A stretch of 15,994 bases of DNA from Prevotella sp. UBA1104. Lineage in GTDB: Bacteria > Bacteroidota > Bacteroidia > Bacteroidales > Bacteroidaceae. The stretch is from contig DCBP01000089.1 of the NCBI GenBank assembly GCA_002314055.1, positions 1 through 15,994 of the forward strand, given 5' to 3'. The notes under the pieces were generated by a model. That model saw only the letters and a list, made by a program, of their open reading frames with translations. It was not told the origin of the DNA and searched no databases. A program made the translations under genes and the position numbers. Below, one piece after another: positions 1 to 6,601 of this stretch. How positions within the stretch are numbered: position 1 is the first letter of the stretch; the number at the start of each line of letters is the position of its first letter.

Positions 1-42
1 CAGCAGAATTTAGCGTATTTTTAATAGAAAACCGACAAAACC

Positions 43-176
43 CCCGATGCCGTTTTGCAAGCCTTCGGCTTACCTGTGTTGTGGCAGATGTGTTCTATAG
101 AGAGCAAGCTCTCGCTCGTCCACACCTGCCACAACACATGAGAGTCACTTCGTTCCTTTTGCAAACCGACATCGGG
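43..176. repeat. Nested imperfect palindrome (REP/MITE-like)
   Basis: Two pairs of inverted arms are nested. The outer arms are 43-60 and 159-176 (18 nt each, two mismatches). The inner arms are 75-92 and 121-138 (18 nt each, one mismatch). Between the inner arms there is a further short palindrome at 100-113 (GAGAGC/GCTCTC). The segments between inner and outer arms differ in length (14 and 20 nt). No target-site duplication is visible at the ends. A 61-codon open frame across it is an accident of the repeat. It could be a dispersed REP-like element or a small non-autonomous element; the sequence alone does not decide. Confidence 0.6.
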
Positions 177-252
177 CGATAAACATAAAAAAACAATGTA
201 GCTCACATATTTCGGATGAACCTAATTTCAGGTGTGAACAAGACAAACTGCT

Positions 253-272
253 CCGCCCCCGAAGGGAGGCGG
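253..272 (-). terminator. GC-rich hairpin downstream of the TPR-AraC gene
   Basis: Read on the minus strand, 253-260 and 265-272 form an 8-bp stem with one G-U pair around a 4-nt loop, about 45 nt past the stop of the TPR-AraC gene. No U-tract follows, so intrinsic termination is uncertain. It may only stabilise the 3' end. Apart from this hairpin and the palindrome at 43-176, I see nothing functional in 1-315. Confidence 0.3.
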
Positions 273-315
273 GGGAGGGGACGAACTAAATCAGGAAGAA
301 GAATTTTAATATCTT

Positions 316-1980
316 TTAGCTCATCCCATTCTCTGCCGATGCGTTTCCGCTTCGGGCGATACGTTGATAGTCAGATGGAGTAAGTCCTGTTTCTTTCTTA
401 AAGGCGGAAATTAGAGAAGTTCTTGATTTATAGCCCACGCTCTGCGAAATAGCCTCAATCGTATAAGTTCCGTAGTTTTCGATGTCAGAAAGTCTGTTGC
501 ACGCCTCCCTAACGCGATACTGGTTAAGCAGGTCGCGGAAAGTCTTGCCGAGACTCTCGTTGAGCACGGCAGACAATGCCCTTGGCGATATGCCGACAAG
601 TTCCGCAAGACGGTCGAGAGAGAAGTCGGGCGAGAATTTCTCTTCCGTTTCGTCCATAACGGCAAGAATACGTGTCTTTTGAGATACAGCATTCTGTGGT
701 AAAGTATAAGTTGCAGCCGCTGCAGTCTTGTCTGTCGCTGCCTTAGCCTTGATTTCCTCTTCACGCCGTTGTTTTTCTTCTTTCTCCTTTCTTAGAATCT
801 CCTGCTGCCTGTTATACAGTTCGGTGTATCTTGCATTCAGTCGGCGGTTTCTCCTAACGGCAAGTACAAGCAGTGCCAGGGCAAGCAACAGCAGCAAGCA
901 TACGGAGAACAGTCCCCATTCCCGTAGTTCCTTCTTCTTGTTAGCCTCGGCAAGCATCATGGCAGAACGGTGTTTCTGTGCTGCAAGGTCGTTAAGGAAT
1001 TTCATATTCTCCACGGCAGGCAGATTGTCAATGTTGAACAGTGAGTCGCGCATTATCAGCATTTTTCCATACGCCTCCTGAGCCTTGCCTTTCTCTCCTT
1101 TAATTGTGTATATGGTATGGAGCATCTTGTAGGCATTGGCTTTCACATCATTTCCCCAATACCCATACGGTGCGTCAAAGATTCGGTTGATAAATACAAG
1201 TGCCGAGTCCGGCATGTTGCGTTTCATGTAGATGGATGCAGTAAGGTTAAGAGCCTGTGCTTTCCATGCTTCGGGCGATACTTTGTCGTCAATCTTATCC
1301 ACCGACTTTATCAGATAGGCAGTAGCCAGAGCCGGTTTCTTGTCGATATAAGCCTTGACTGCAAGGTATCTCAGCATTGAATATTTGTATAGCGGAATTT
1401 CTTTAGGTATTTTCAGTTTGGCGAATGATGCCACCACGTCTTTATATTTGTCGACATGACTAAAGTCCTGGTCAAGGTCTGTAAGGTTGCAAAACGTGTT
1501 GCATACAATGTCCCAGCGTTTGTTTTTGCATGCCAGTTTAAACGACATCCTGTACATGCGTACAGCCTCGTCCATGAATTCCGGAGACTTTATATGTTCG
1601 CAGAATATCGAATAAAGGCTTGCCATGTTCATGTATACAATGGAAAGCGTTTTTGAATTTCCCACCTCTTCGCATATTCTTTTAGCCTTCGTCAGAGCTT
1701 CGTATGCTTTACGGCAGTCAATACCGTGCTGCAAGTATATGTATCCGAGATTGTTTGCCGCCTTGCCACACAGTTCGCGTTGTTGTGCAGACAAGTCCTT
1801 GCGGTAGGAGTCGGCAACTTTCTTGTAGCAAAGAATTGCGCTGTCTATTTTTTCTTCATTCCCGATTAGATATTGTTTGCCCTTGTCGATGAGTCGTTGT
1901 GATTCCTCAACAGACAGAGCTTGGCATCTGCATGTATATATTAGTGACAGGATAATGACAAGTAGTATGTTTGTTTTCAT
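316..1980 (-). CDS. Membrane TPR protein with C-terminal AraC-type DNA-binding domain
   Basis: The 554-residue protein starts with a signal-like hydrophobic segment (residues 4-18). A helical, TPR-like sensor region follows (about 25-330). A transmembrane helix at about 355-376 comes next, then a charged K/E/R-rich linker (about 390-415). The C-terminal AraC/XylS-type domain is at about 440-545, with two helix-turn-helix units: around SLDRLAELVGISPRALS, and around TIEAISQSVGYKSRTSLISAF ending in the typical F-K-x-x-G-x-T-P-S-x-Y-x-R. The predicted topology is an extracytoplasmic TPR domain and a cytoplasmic DNA-binding domain, as in a family common in Bacteroidetes. Ligand and target genes are unknown. 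It stands alone, and its promoter faces the tRNA promoter. Domain assignment is firm; physiological role is not. Confidence 0.85.
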   Translation of the reverse strand: MKTNILLVIILSLIYTCRCQALSVEESQRLIDKGKQYLIGNEEKIDSAILCYKKVADSYRKDLSAQQRELCGKAANNLGYIYLQHGIDCRKAYEALTKAKRICEEVGNSKTLSIVYMNMASLYSIFCEHIKSPEFMDEAVRMYRMSFKLACKNKRWDIVCNTFCNLTDLDQDFSHVDKYKDVVASFAKLKIPKEIPLYKYSMLRYLAVKAYIDKKPALATAYLIKSVDKIDDKVSPEAWKAQALNLTASIYMKRNMPDSALVFINRIFDAPYGYWGNDVKANAYKMLHTIYTIKGEKGKAQEAYGKMLIMRDSLFNIDNLPAVENMKFLNDLAAQKHRSAMMLAEANKKKELREWGLFSVCLLLLLALALLVLAVRRNRRLNARYTELYNRQQEILRKEKEEKQRREEEIKAKAATDKTAAAATYTLPQNAVSQKTRILAVMDETEEKFSPDFSLDRLAELVGISPRALSAVLNESLGKTFRDLLNQYRVREACNRLSDIENYGTYTIEAISQSVGYKSRTSLISAFKKETGLTPSDYQRIARSGNASAENGMS

Positions 1981-2016
1981 AATGTCTGTGTTTTACGATT
2001 TTATTTGGTGTCATGA

Positions 2017-2056
2017 CAAAGGTAATAATAATATATTAGAATCTTCTTTTAAAAGA
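2017..2056 (-). promoter_or_regulatory. Probable promoter and palindrome upstream of the TPR-AraC gene
   Basis: On the minus strand TACCTTTG (2024-2017) matches the Bacteroidetes -7 element TAnnTTTG, about 37 nt upstream of the start codon. No good TTTG lies at the -33 distance. Instead a 12-bp perfect palindrome, TCTTTTAAAAGA (2045-2056), occupies that position and could be an operator, possibly for autoregulation (inference). Confidence 0.5.
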
Positions 2057-2105
2057 GAGAATATATTGTAAAGATGATTTTTTTTGATAATTTTTTCTGT
2101 TTTTC

Positions 2106-2136
2106 TTTGGTGATTAAAAAAAATGTAGTACCTTTG
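2106..2136 (+). promoter_or_regulatory. tRNA promoter
   Basis: TTTG (2106-2109) and TACCTTTG (2129-2136) are separated by 19 nt, fitting the Bacteroidetes -33/-7 consensus. The tRNA starts 21 nt after the -7 box, leaving a leader of about 13 nt. Confidence 0.75.
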
Positions 2137-2157
2137 CACTCGCTAAAACGAAATGAT

Positions 2158-2231
2158 GGCGGGATAGCTCAGCTGGTTAGAGCGCATGATTCATAATCAT
2201 GAGGTCCCCAGTTCAATCCTGGGTCCCGCTA
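2158..2231 (+). tRNA. tRNA-Met (anticodon CAT)
   Basis: A full cloverleaf can be drawn. Acceptor stem is 2158-2164 with 2224-2230 (first pair G-U), D stem GCTC/GAGC, anticodon stem CATGA/TCATG around loop TTCATAA, and T stem CCCAG/CTGGG around TTCAATC. The discriminator is A2231 and CCA is not encoded. The anticodon is CAT at 2192-2194. The anticodon stem lacks the three G-C pairs of initiator tRNA, so it is an elongator Met tRNA or, less likely, the Ile2 tRNA whose C34 becomes lysidine. Confidence 0.9.
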
Positions 2232-2235
2232 CTTG

Positions 2236-2268
2236 AAGGATGAATCGACAAGGTTCATCCTTTTTTTA
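2236..2268 (+). terminator. Intrinsic terminator of the tRNA
   Basis: A perfect 9-bp stem, AAGGATGAA (2236-2244) with TTCATCCTT (2254-2262), has a 9-nt loop and runs into a T-run ending at 2267. It starts 4 nt after the tRNA. Confidence 0.85.
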
Positions 2269-2297
2269 TTATATAATTCCAAGATGCATTTTTCAAG

Positions 2298-2375
2298 TTT
2301 AGCCCAAACGCTCCCGGTGTTTAGCCCAAACGCTTCGGGTGTTTGGCCCAAACGCTTCTGACGTTAAGTCCAACA
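2298..2375. repeat. 22-bp tandem repeat, about 3.5 copies
   Basis: Three 22-bp copies lie at 2298-2319, 2320-2341 and 2342-2363, with a degenerate partial fourth to about 2375. The conserved core is TTTAGCCCAAACGCT (TTTGGCCCAAACGCT in copy 3), and the last 7 nt vary. Each junction contains the short inverted repeat GTTTAGCCCAAAC. It lies between the tRNA terminator and the 3' end of gldH. There are no spacers, so it is not CRISPR. Confidence 0.8.
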
Positions 2376-2437
2376 AAACGGAATTAAGAATTTTGTAGAG
2401 GAATAATCAAAGATGAAAACCGGTAAGGAGAAGAGAT

Positions 2438-2917
2438 TTACCTCTTGTCGATTTTAAGTCCGATATCAGATACACCTGGAAGAATTTCCCTTTTCATGTT
2501 GTGGCGTATACTGATATGGATAGAGTCGCCTTTATGGAGATTAATGTCCCTTAGCGGGAATTCATACTGATAGGAGCTGATGCCACTGCCGAGGAAATTG
2601 CCTCGAGTGTCGGTGATAGGGCATTTTATAGTATCAGTAAGAATTTTTTCGTGAGGCATGATGTGTTGCTCCACGATAAGGCTGATGCTCGTGAACGGGA
2701 ATGCCGTTGTCATCCTTATTCCTACGGTTTCGTTGAATGTTCCGCTTTCAGCAAAAGGGCGTACATTAAATGTAAGCGTATCGTTTTTCTCCCATCCCGA
2801 CAGGGGGGTGTGCGAATAAGAGTCGTATACGGTATTAGTGGTGCATGACGCGACAATCATCGCAGTCATGCACACTATTATTGTTATTATATTAAATAAG
2901 GTGGAATTCTTTTGCAT
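2438..2917 (-). CDS. gldH: GldH-family lipoprotein
   Basis: The start at 2917 gives a 159-residue protein with a lipoprotein signal peptide: basic Lys3, hydrophobic core at about 7-22 and lipobox VASC with the acylated Cys at 25. The mature part is a mostly beta-strand domain with aromatic and charged residues, matching GldH lipoproteins in sequence feel, size and gene neighbourhood. GldH is needed for gliding in Flavobacterium johnsoniae, but homologues occur in non-gliding Bacteroidales, where the role is not settled. It should be anchored on the periplasmic side of a membrane. It follows psp1 after 1 nt and is probably co-transcribed with it. The frame stays open for about 350 nt further upstream, but that extension lies inside psp1, is R/S/T-rich and would bury the signal peptide, so I reject it. 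Confidence 0.8.
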   Translation of the reverse strand: MQKNSTLFNIITIIVCMTAMIVASCTTNTVYDSYSHTPLSGWEKNDTLTFNVRPFAESGTFNETVGIRMTTAFPFTSISLIVEQHIMPHEKILTDTIKCPITDTRGNFLGSGISSYQYEFPLRDINLHKGDSIHISIRHNMKREILPGVSDIGLKIDKR

Positions 2918-2918
2918 T

Positions 2919-4298
2919 TTATGCTTCCTTATTTTCAGAATCTTTTCTATTGTTCTGTCTCTCGTTGTTTCTGTTAGGCTTTCGCCTTGGAGCGTTGTTG
3001 CGCTGCTGAGGTCTCGGCTGCTGTGCTCTTGGCTGCTGCTGAGGCTTCTGCTGCTGAGGTTTTTGCTGCCGCGGCTTCTGCTGGTTGGCATTAGCCGGCT
3101 TTTGCTGCATGTCGCGGTTAGACTTGGCAGCTTCTTTACCCTGTTGAGGGGTGCCTTGTTGTCTGTTTTGTTTGTCGCCTTGTCCTTTCTGCTGGCGCGG
3201 CTTGTTTTTGTTCTTCTTCTTCTTTGCCTTGTCGAATCGCGTAAGACTTTCTCCGGCGAGCAGGTCAATCTGCTTCGGTTCCTCCTTAGGAGCGTCGCTG
3301 TCGCTTAGGGCGTCAGGTTTTTCCCCACGCTTGTTCATCTCAATGATTTCAAGTGCACGCTTTCCGGTGATGGTCTCCAGGTTGGCAGCCATTCGCTTGT
3401 CGGTAGAGTAGGTTACGAGTCCGGCAAGGATGTCGGTCTTGAAGAGATAGTGGTCGCCGTCGATTGTCTGCAATACTACCTCGCGGCTCGGCAGTTTCTT
3501 GCTTGCCTCGATGTAGTTGTCCACCTCGTAGTTGAGGCAGCATTTCAGTTTTGCGCACATTCCGGCAAGCTTTTGCGGGTTGAGCGATATATCCTGATAT
3601 CTTGCGGCACCGGTGCTTACGGATACGAAGTTTTTCATCCAAGTAGCGCAGCAAAGCTCCCTTCCGCAAGGTCCTGTTCCGCCGATGCGTCCGGCTTCCT
3701 GTCTTGCACCGATCTGCTTCATCTCGATGCGCACGTGGAATGTTTCGGCAAGAACCTTGATGAGCTGACGGAAGTCCACTCGTTCGTCGGCGATATAGTA
3801 GAAGATAGCCTTGTTGCCGTCGCCCTGATACTCCACGTCGCCGATTTTCATCTGCAGGTTCAGGTCTTTGGCAATCTGTCGGCTCTGTATCATTGTTCCG
3901 TGTTCGCGACTTTTAGCCTCGCGGCATTTGTCGAGGTCTACGGGCTTTGCTATTCTGTAGATTCTCTTTATGTCGTCAGCAGATTTCAGATTGGCTTTCT
4001 TGAGCTGTAGCTTCACGAGTTTTCCGGTCAGTGTTACCACTCCGATGTCGTGGCCAGGGTTTGCCTCCACGGCTACGATGTCGCCCTTTTTGAGATCGAG
4101 TCCGTTGACGTTGTGATAGTATCCCTTTCTTGTATTCTTAAACTGTACCTCCACGAGGTCGGTGCTTTCGGCATTGCCTGGAACGTCGGCAAGCCAGTCG
4201 TATGTGTTCAGCTGTCGGTCCTGTCGTCCGCATCCTCTGCGACAGAGTCCGCGGGCGCATCCGTCGCCTACTTTGAATTTCATATTTTTGAAGTCCAT
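2919..4298 (-). CDS. PSP1/RicT-family protein with Q/P-rich basic tail
   Basis: The 459-residue protein has a PSP1 core at about 45-320. Two conserved cysteine motifs are GPCGRELCC (Cys 211, 216, 217) and GMCAKLKCC (Cys 248, 253, 254). In Bacillus the homologue RicT (YaaT) acts with RicA and RicF in an Fe-S complex affecting RNase Y-dependent RNA maturation; whether that applies here is unknown. Two additions stand out. A short N-terminal Cys cluster (Cys 14, 19, 23) comes first. From about 355 a long low-complexity tail begins, with a KKKKNKNK stretch, then Q/P/K-rich and finally N/R-rich, plausibly RNA-binding. It lies between holB and gldH in the same orientation. A 9-bp repeat array ends 14 nt before its start codon. 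Confidence 0.85.
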   Translation of the reverse strand: MDFKNMKFKVGDGCARGLCRRGCGRQDRQLNTYDWLADVPGNAESTDLVEVQFKNTRKGYYHNVNGLDLKKGDIVAVEANPGHDIGVVTLTGKLVKLQLKKANLKSADDIKRIYRIAKPVDLDKCREAKSREHGTMIQSRQIAKDLNLQMKIGDVEYQGDGNKAIFYYIADERVDFRQLIKVLAETFHVRIEMKQIGARQEAGRIGGTGPCGRELCCATWMKNFVSVSTGAARYQDISLNPQKLAGMCAKLKCCLNYEVDNYIEASKKLPSREVVLQTIDGDHYLFKTDILAGLVTYSTDKRMAANLETITGKRALEIIEMNKRGEKPDALSDSDAPKEEPKQIDLLAGESLTRFDKAKKKKNKNKPRQQKGQGDKQNRQQGTPQQGKEAAKSNRDMQQKPANANQQKPRQQKPQQQKPQQQPRAQQPRPQQRNNAPRRKPNRNNERQNNRKDSENKEA

Positions 4299-4312
4299 AT
4301 TTTTTATTATGC

Positions 4313-4393
4313 GAGTTCTGGGAGTTCTGGGAGTTCTGGGAGTTCTGGGAGTTCTGGGAGTTCTGGGAGAACTATGAGAACTATGAGAACAGG
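4313..4393. repeat. 9-bp tandem array before the psp1 start
   Basis: Nine consecutive 9-mers: six exact GAGTTCTGG (4313-4366), two GAGAACTAT (4367-4384) and one GAGAACAGG (4385-4393). AGTTCT in the first six is the reverse complement of AGAACT in the next two, so the array can fold back on itself. It fills half of the 158-nt gap between the holB stop and the psp1 start. The rest of that gap is AT-rich and shows no recognisable promoter. Confidence 0.85.
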
Positions 4394-4456
4394 GAAGGCT
4401 GCGAGTCTTTTCTTTTATGACTTTGAGCCTTGGGAACTCTGGTTATTATATATATT

Positions 4457-5632
4457 TTATTTTTGAATAAGCAGTACGATTGTTTTCAGGGCGATGTCAA
4501 ACAAAACGATCTTTGCGTTAGCATTCTGTCCGATGTCGCGTATGCCGCGGTCGAAGAGTTCTGTCAGTTCCACCACGTTAGCCTCGTTGATGAAGCGTGC
4601 GAAATTCTTCGAGAAGTCCTCCTCCTCGGCAGTCATATAGTTGAGTTCCGGATTATGGAAGTTGTATATGAAGTTTTCCCTTATAAGATGGATGAAGTAT
4701 GTCAGCATCCGCTTTTGCTTCTCTCTTCCGTATTGGGCTATAACTTCGCTCCATTTCTTCAGGTCCTTAATCTTGCGCATGTATGCGAGTCGCATGAGCA
4801 TGATGAACATGTCGAGAAACATTCTGTTTTCGTTTCCTGCATCAAGTTCCTTCATCGCCGTCAGCCAGTTGCCGTTTGCTACTCTTGCTATGCGTTTTGC
4901 TACTTCCGGAGCGATGTAGCGCTTTTCCACGAGGGCTTTCTCCAGTGTAGGAGTGTCTATTTTCTTGATGTCAAAGCGTTGTGTTCGGCTGCGTATCGTT
5001 TCAAGAAGTTTCTCCGGCTCCTCGCATACCATTATGAAGACTGTCATGTGGGGCGGTTCCTCAATCAGTTTCAGCAGACTGTTTGCGCATTCGCCGTTCA
5101 TCCTCTCCGGCAGCCATATAATGCAGACTTTGTATCCGCCCTGACTTGATTTCATGCTCAGCTTGCGGATTAGCGATTCGCTTTCGCCCACACTGATTCT
5201 TGCCTGCTGGTTTTCGGCTTTCATTGCCGTGAGCCACTGGTCGATGGAGAAGTAAGGACTTTGGCTAAGCACCTGCAGCCATTCCTTTGCAAAGTCGTCG
5301 CTCGTCATCTTATGGTCGGAGCCAGTTCCTGCCGGTTTGATGACGGGGTAGGAGAACAAGAGGTCGGGATGCGAATATTTTGCGAGCATCGCTTCTGCAT
5401 TTCTTCTCTTCTCTGGCGATAGCTCCGGCATCTTCTTTGCAGCTTCAGCTTCGAGAGGGTCGCTGTCGTCCCGTTCGCCGAGCAGAAAAGATGCCAGGGC
5501 AAGAGCCAATGCCATCTTGCCGCACCCCATTGGACCGCATAGCAGCATGGCGTGAGGCACTCGGCTTTCAGCTACGAGTTGCAGCAGTTGCCTTTTGGCT
5601 TCTTCTTGTCCGATAACGTCTCTGAATTTCAT
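4457..5632 (-). CDS. holB: DNA polymerase III subunit delta'
   Basis: The 391-residue protein is a clamp-loader AAA+ subunit. The N-terminus MKFRDVIGQEEAK resembles other delta'/DnaX proteins. A P-loop-like motif GPMGCGKM is at 33-40, LLKLIEEPP at about 187-195 and a sensor/arginine-finger-type IRSRTQRF at 213-220. A helical C-terminal domain follows. It would act in the clamp loader that places the sliding clamp on DNA. The P-loop ends in Met instead of Ser/Thr, and the four-Cys zinc module of E. coli delta' is missing (KYSHPDL has no cysteines around it). Both fit a subunit that does not hydrolyse ATP. Its start overlaps the stop of the upstream nucleotidyltransferase gene by 4 nt (ATGA), suggesting translational coupling. 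Confidence 0.88.
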   Translation of the reverse strand: MKFRDVIGQEEAKRQLLQLVAESRVPHAMLLCGPMGCGKMALALALASFLLGERDDSDPLEAEAAKKMPELSPEKRRNAEAMLAKYSHPDLLFSYPVIKPAGTGSDHKMTSDDFAKEWLQVLSQSPYFSIDQWLTAMKAENQQARISVGESESLIRKLSMKSSQGGYKVCIIWLPERMNGECANSLLKLIEEPPHMTVFIMVCEEPEKLLETIRSRTQRFDIKKIDTPTLEKALVEKRYIAPEVAKRIARVANGNWLTAMKELDAGNENRMFLDMFIMLMRLAYMRKIKDLKKWSEVIAQYGREKQKRMLTYFIHLIRENFIYNFHNPELNYMTAEEEDFSKNFARFINEANVVELTELFDRGIRDIGQNANAKIVLFDIALKTIVLLIQK

Positions 5633-5934
5633 TTCTTCTTGTATATCACCTTTCCGTAGGTTTCAATTTCTTTTATTAAATCCTCGTTCTTTATTTCTGA
5701 TTTTATAGACAAGTCAATATTCCATGGCAATAACAGGTCGTCCAGTTGTTGCTCTATTAGAAAGAGTGTTCTATGGCTCAACTTTTTCCCCTCAAGTGTC
5801 AGGTCTATATCCGAGTTGTTGCGGTAGTTGCCTTTCGCTCTCGATCCGTATACTATGGCGCATTCCACTTCTTTGTGTATTGCGATAGTCTTGACTATTG
5901 TGTCAACGACCTTGTCTTCAAGTCCGAATTTCAT
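5629..5934 (-). CDS. MntA-like minimal nucleotidyltransferase (antitoxin-type)
   Basis: The 101-residue protein is a single MNT domain of the polymerase-beta superfamily. It carries GSRAKG (30-35), SDIDL (Asp 42 and 44) and a third acidic residue, Asp74, in WNIDLS, so the metal-binding triad is intact. In HEPN/MNT toxin-antitoxin pairs, such proteins can inactivate the HEPN partner by nucleotidylation (established for MntA/HepT). The closest architecture is the Haemophilus HI0073/HI0074 pair. It is sandwiched by 4-nt ATGA overlaps: its start overlaps the stop of the HEPN gene and its stop overlaps the holB start. An intact active site suggests it still works. Activity as an antitoxin is an inference. 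Confidence 0.85.
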   Translation of the reverse strand: MKFGLEDKVVDTIVKTIAIHKEVECAIVYGSRAKGNYRNNSDIDLTLEGKKLSHRTLFLIEQQLDDLLLPWNIDLSIKSEIKNEDLIKEIETYGKVIYKKK

Positions 5935-6368
5935 AAAGAAAAGATATCGTTAGGTGAAAGCTGCGAGAGGTTCTTCATCTTCAGGTAAAATGCCTTTAGT
6001 GCGGGGAAGAAGTCATTTACCACATATTCTACAACTTCGTCAGCAATTTCTCCATTGTAGTTGTGAGATGTCTCGTTCCTGCTTTTTATCATGTTCATCC
6101 ATATCTGTCCATCGGTTATCAGTCCCATTTCGAAGGCTTTTCGTGTTGCATCCCGTGAGCCTCCGATATCATTGTCACCTTGATATTCGGCATACGCTTT
6201 CATGAGCTTCCAGGCAAGTTCGTGTGTAAACTCAAATCTTTGTACAAGTCCATCCCTTTCTATAGAGTTGAGTTCCCTGTGCATACTTTCATTTACAACT
6301 TCTGCAAGCCTTTTTGTTGCCTTTTCGTAGCTGTTGAGCCTCTGTTCCCACCGCGGAATATTTATCAT
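5931..6368 (-). CDS. HepT-like HEPN protein (HI0074 family)
   Basis: Starting at 6368 it has 145 residues, the usual size for HI0074-type nucleotidyltransferase partner proteins. It is all helical. The HEPN ribonuclease motif RxxxxHxY is intact at residues 97-104 (RNETSHNY), and the FEFTHELAWKLMK segment at about 45-57 is typical of this branch. HEPN proteins of HepT type are RNases or toxins kept in check by the adjacent MNT protein, but for the HI0074 branch toxicity is less well shown. An in-frame upstream Met at 6428 would add 20 very basic residues. I chose 6368 because a -7 promoter box sits between the two. It overlaps the next gene by 4 nt. Confidence 0.82.
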   Translation of the reverse strand: MINIPRWEQRLNSYEKATKRLAEVVNESMHRELNSIERDGLVQRFEFTHELAWKLMKAYAEYQGDNDIGGSRDATRKAFEMGLITDGQIWMNMIKSRNETSHNYNGEIADEVVEYVVNDFFPALKAFYLKMKNLSQLSPNDIFSL

Positions 6369-6385
6369 GTCTCTTTTCTTTTTTG

Positions 6386-6393
6386 CAAACTTA
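6386..6393 (-). promoter_or_regulatory. Possible promoter of the hepT-mntA-holB unit
   Basis: On the minus strand TAAGTTTG (6393-6386) fits TAnnTTTG and lies 17 nt upstream of the chosen hepT start, giving a short leader. No TTTG is found at the expected -33 distance; the nearest candidate is 32 nt away. Confidence 0.4.
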
Positions 6394-6552
6394 CTAAAAA
6401 TTATCGACTTTTCTTTTTTTATTCGCAAAAAACATGTTGGTCATGGTGTTTTAAGGTGGAATTTTTATCAAAACAGGGGGAATATAATGTTTGTTTTTTA
6501 ATTTTTTATTTATTGCTTTCCCTTCTTTCTGTGTTGTTTGGATAATTAGTGT

Positions 6553-6560
6553 TACCTTTG
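6553..6560 (+). promoter_or_regulatory. Promoter -7 element of the sugar transporter gene
   Basis: TACCTTTG matches TAnnTTTG, 41 nt upstream of the ATG at 6602. A TTTG occurs at 6537-6540 but the 12-nt spacing is too short, and at the proper distance only a weak TTG is seen. The leader is A-rich without a Shine-Dalgarno sequence. Confidence 0.55.
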
Positions 6561-6601
6561 CGGCGTATAAAAATACTAACCTAATAAAATAGTCAAGAAT
6601 A

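Noticed and set aside
21..206. 61-codon open frame on the minus strand
   Set aside because: It coincides with the nested palindrome, has no family features, and its composition is explained by the repeat.
2298..2375. CRISPR array
   Set aside because: Repeats are directly adjacent with no spacers, and no cas genes are present.
2918..3268. N-terminal extension of gldH or dual coding with psp1
   Set aside because: The extension is R/S/T-rich low complexity from another frame of the psp1 tail and would place the lipoprotein signal peptide in mid-protein.
4430..5149. 239-codon plus-strand frame opposite holB
   Set aside because: It is a shadow of the holB coding frame, which carries the family motifs.
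6369..6428. 20-residue N-terminal extension of the HEPN protein
   Set aside because: It is very basic and overlaps the -7 promoter box at 6386-6393; Met at 6368 fits the family length.
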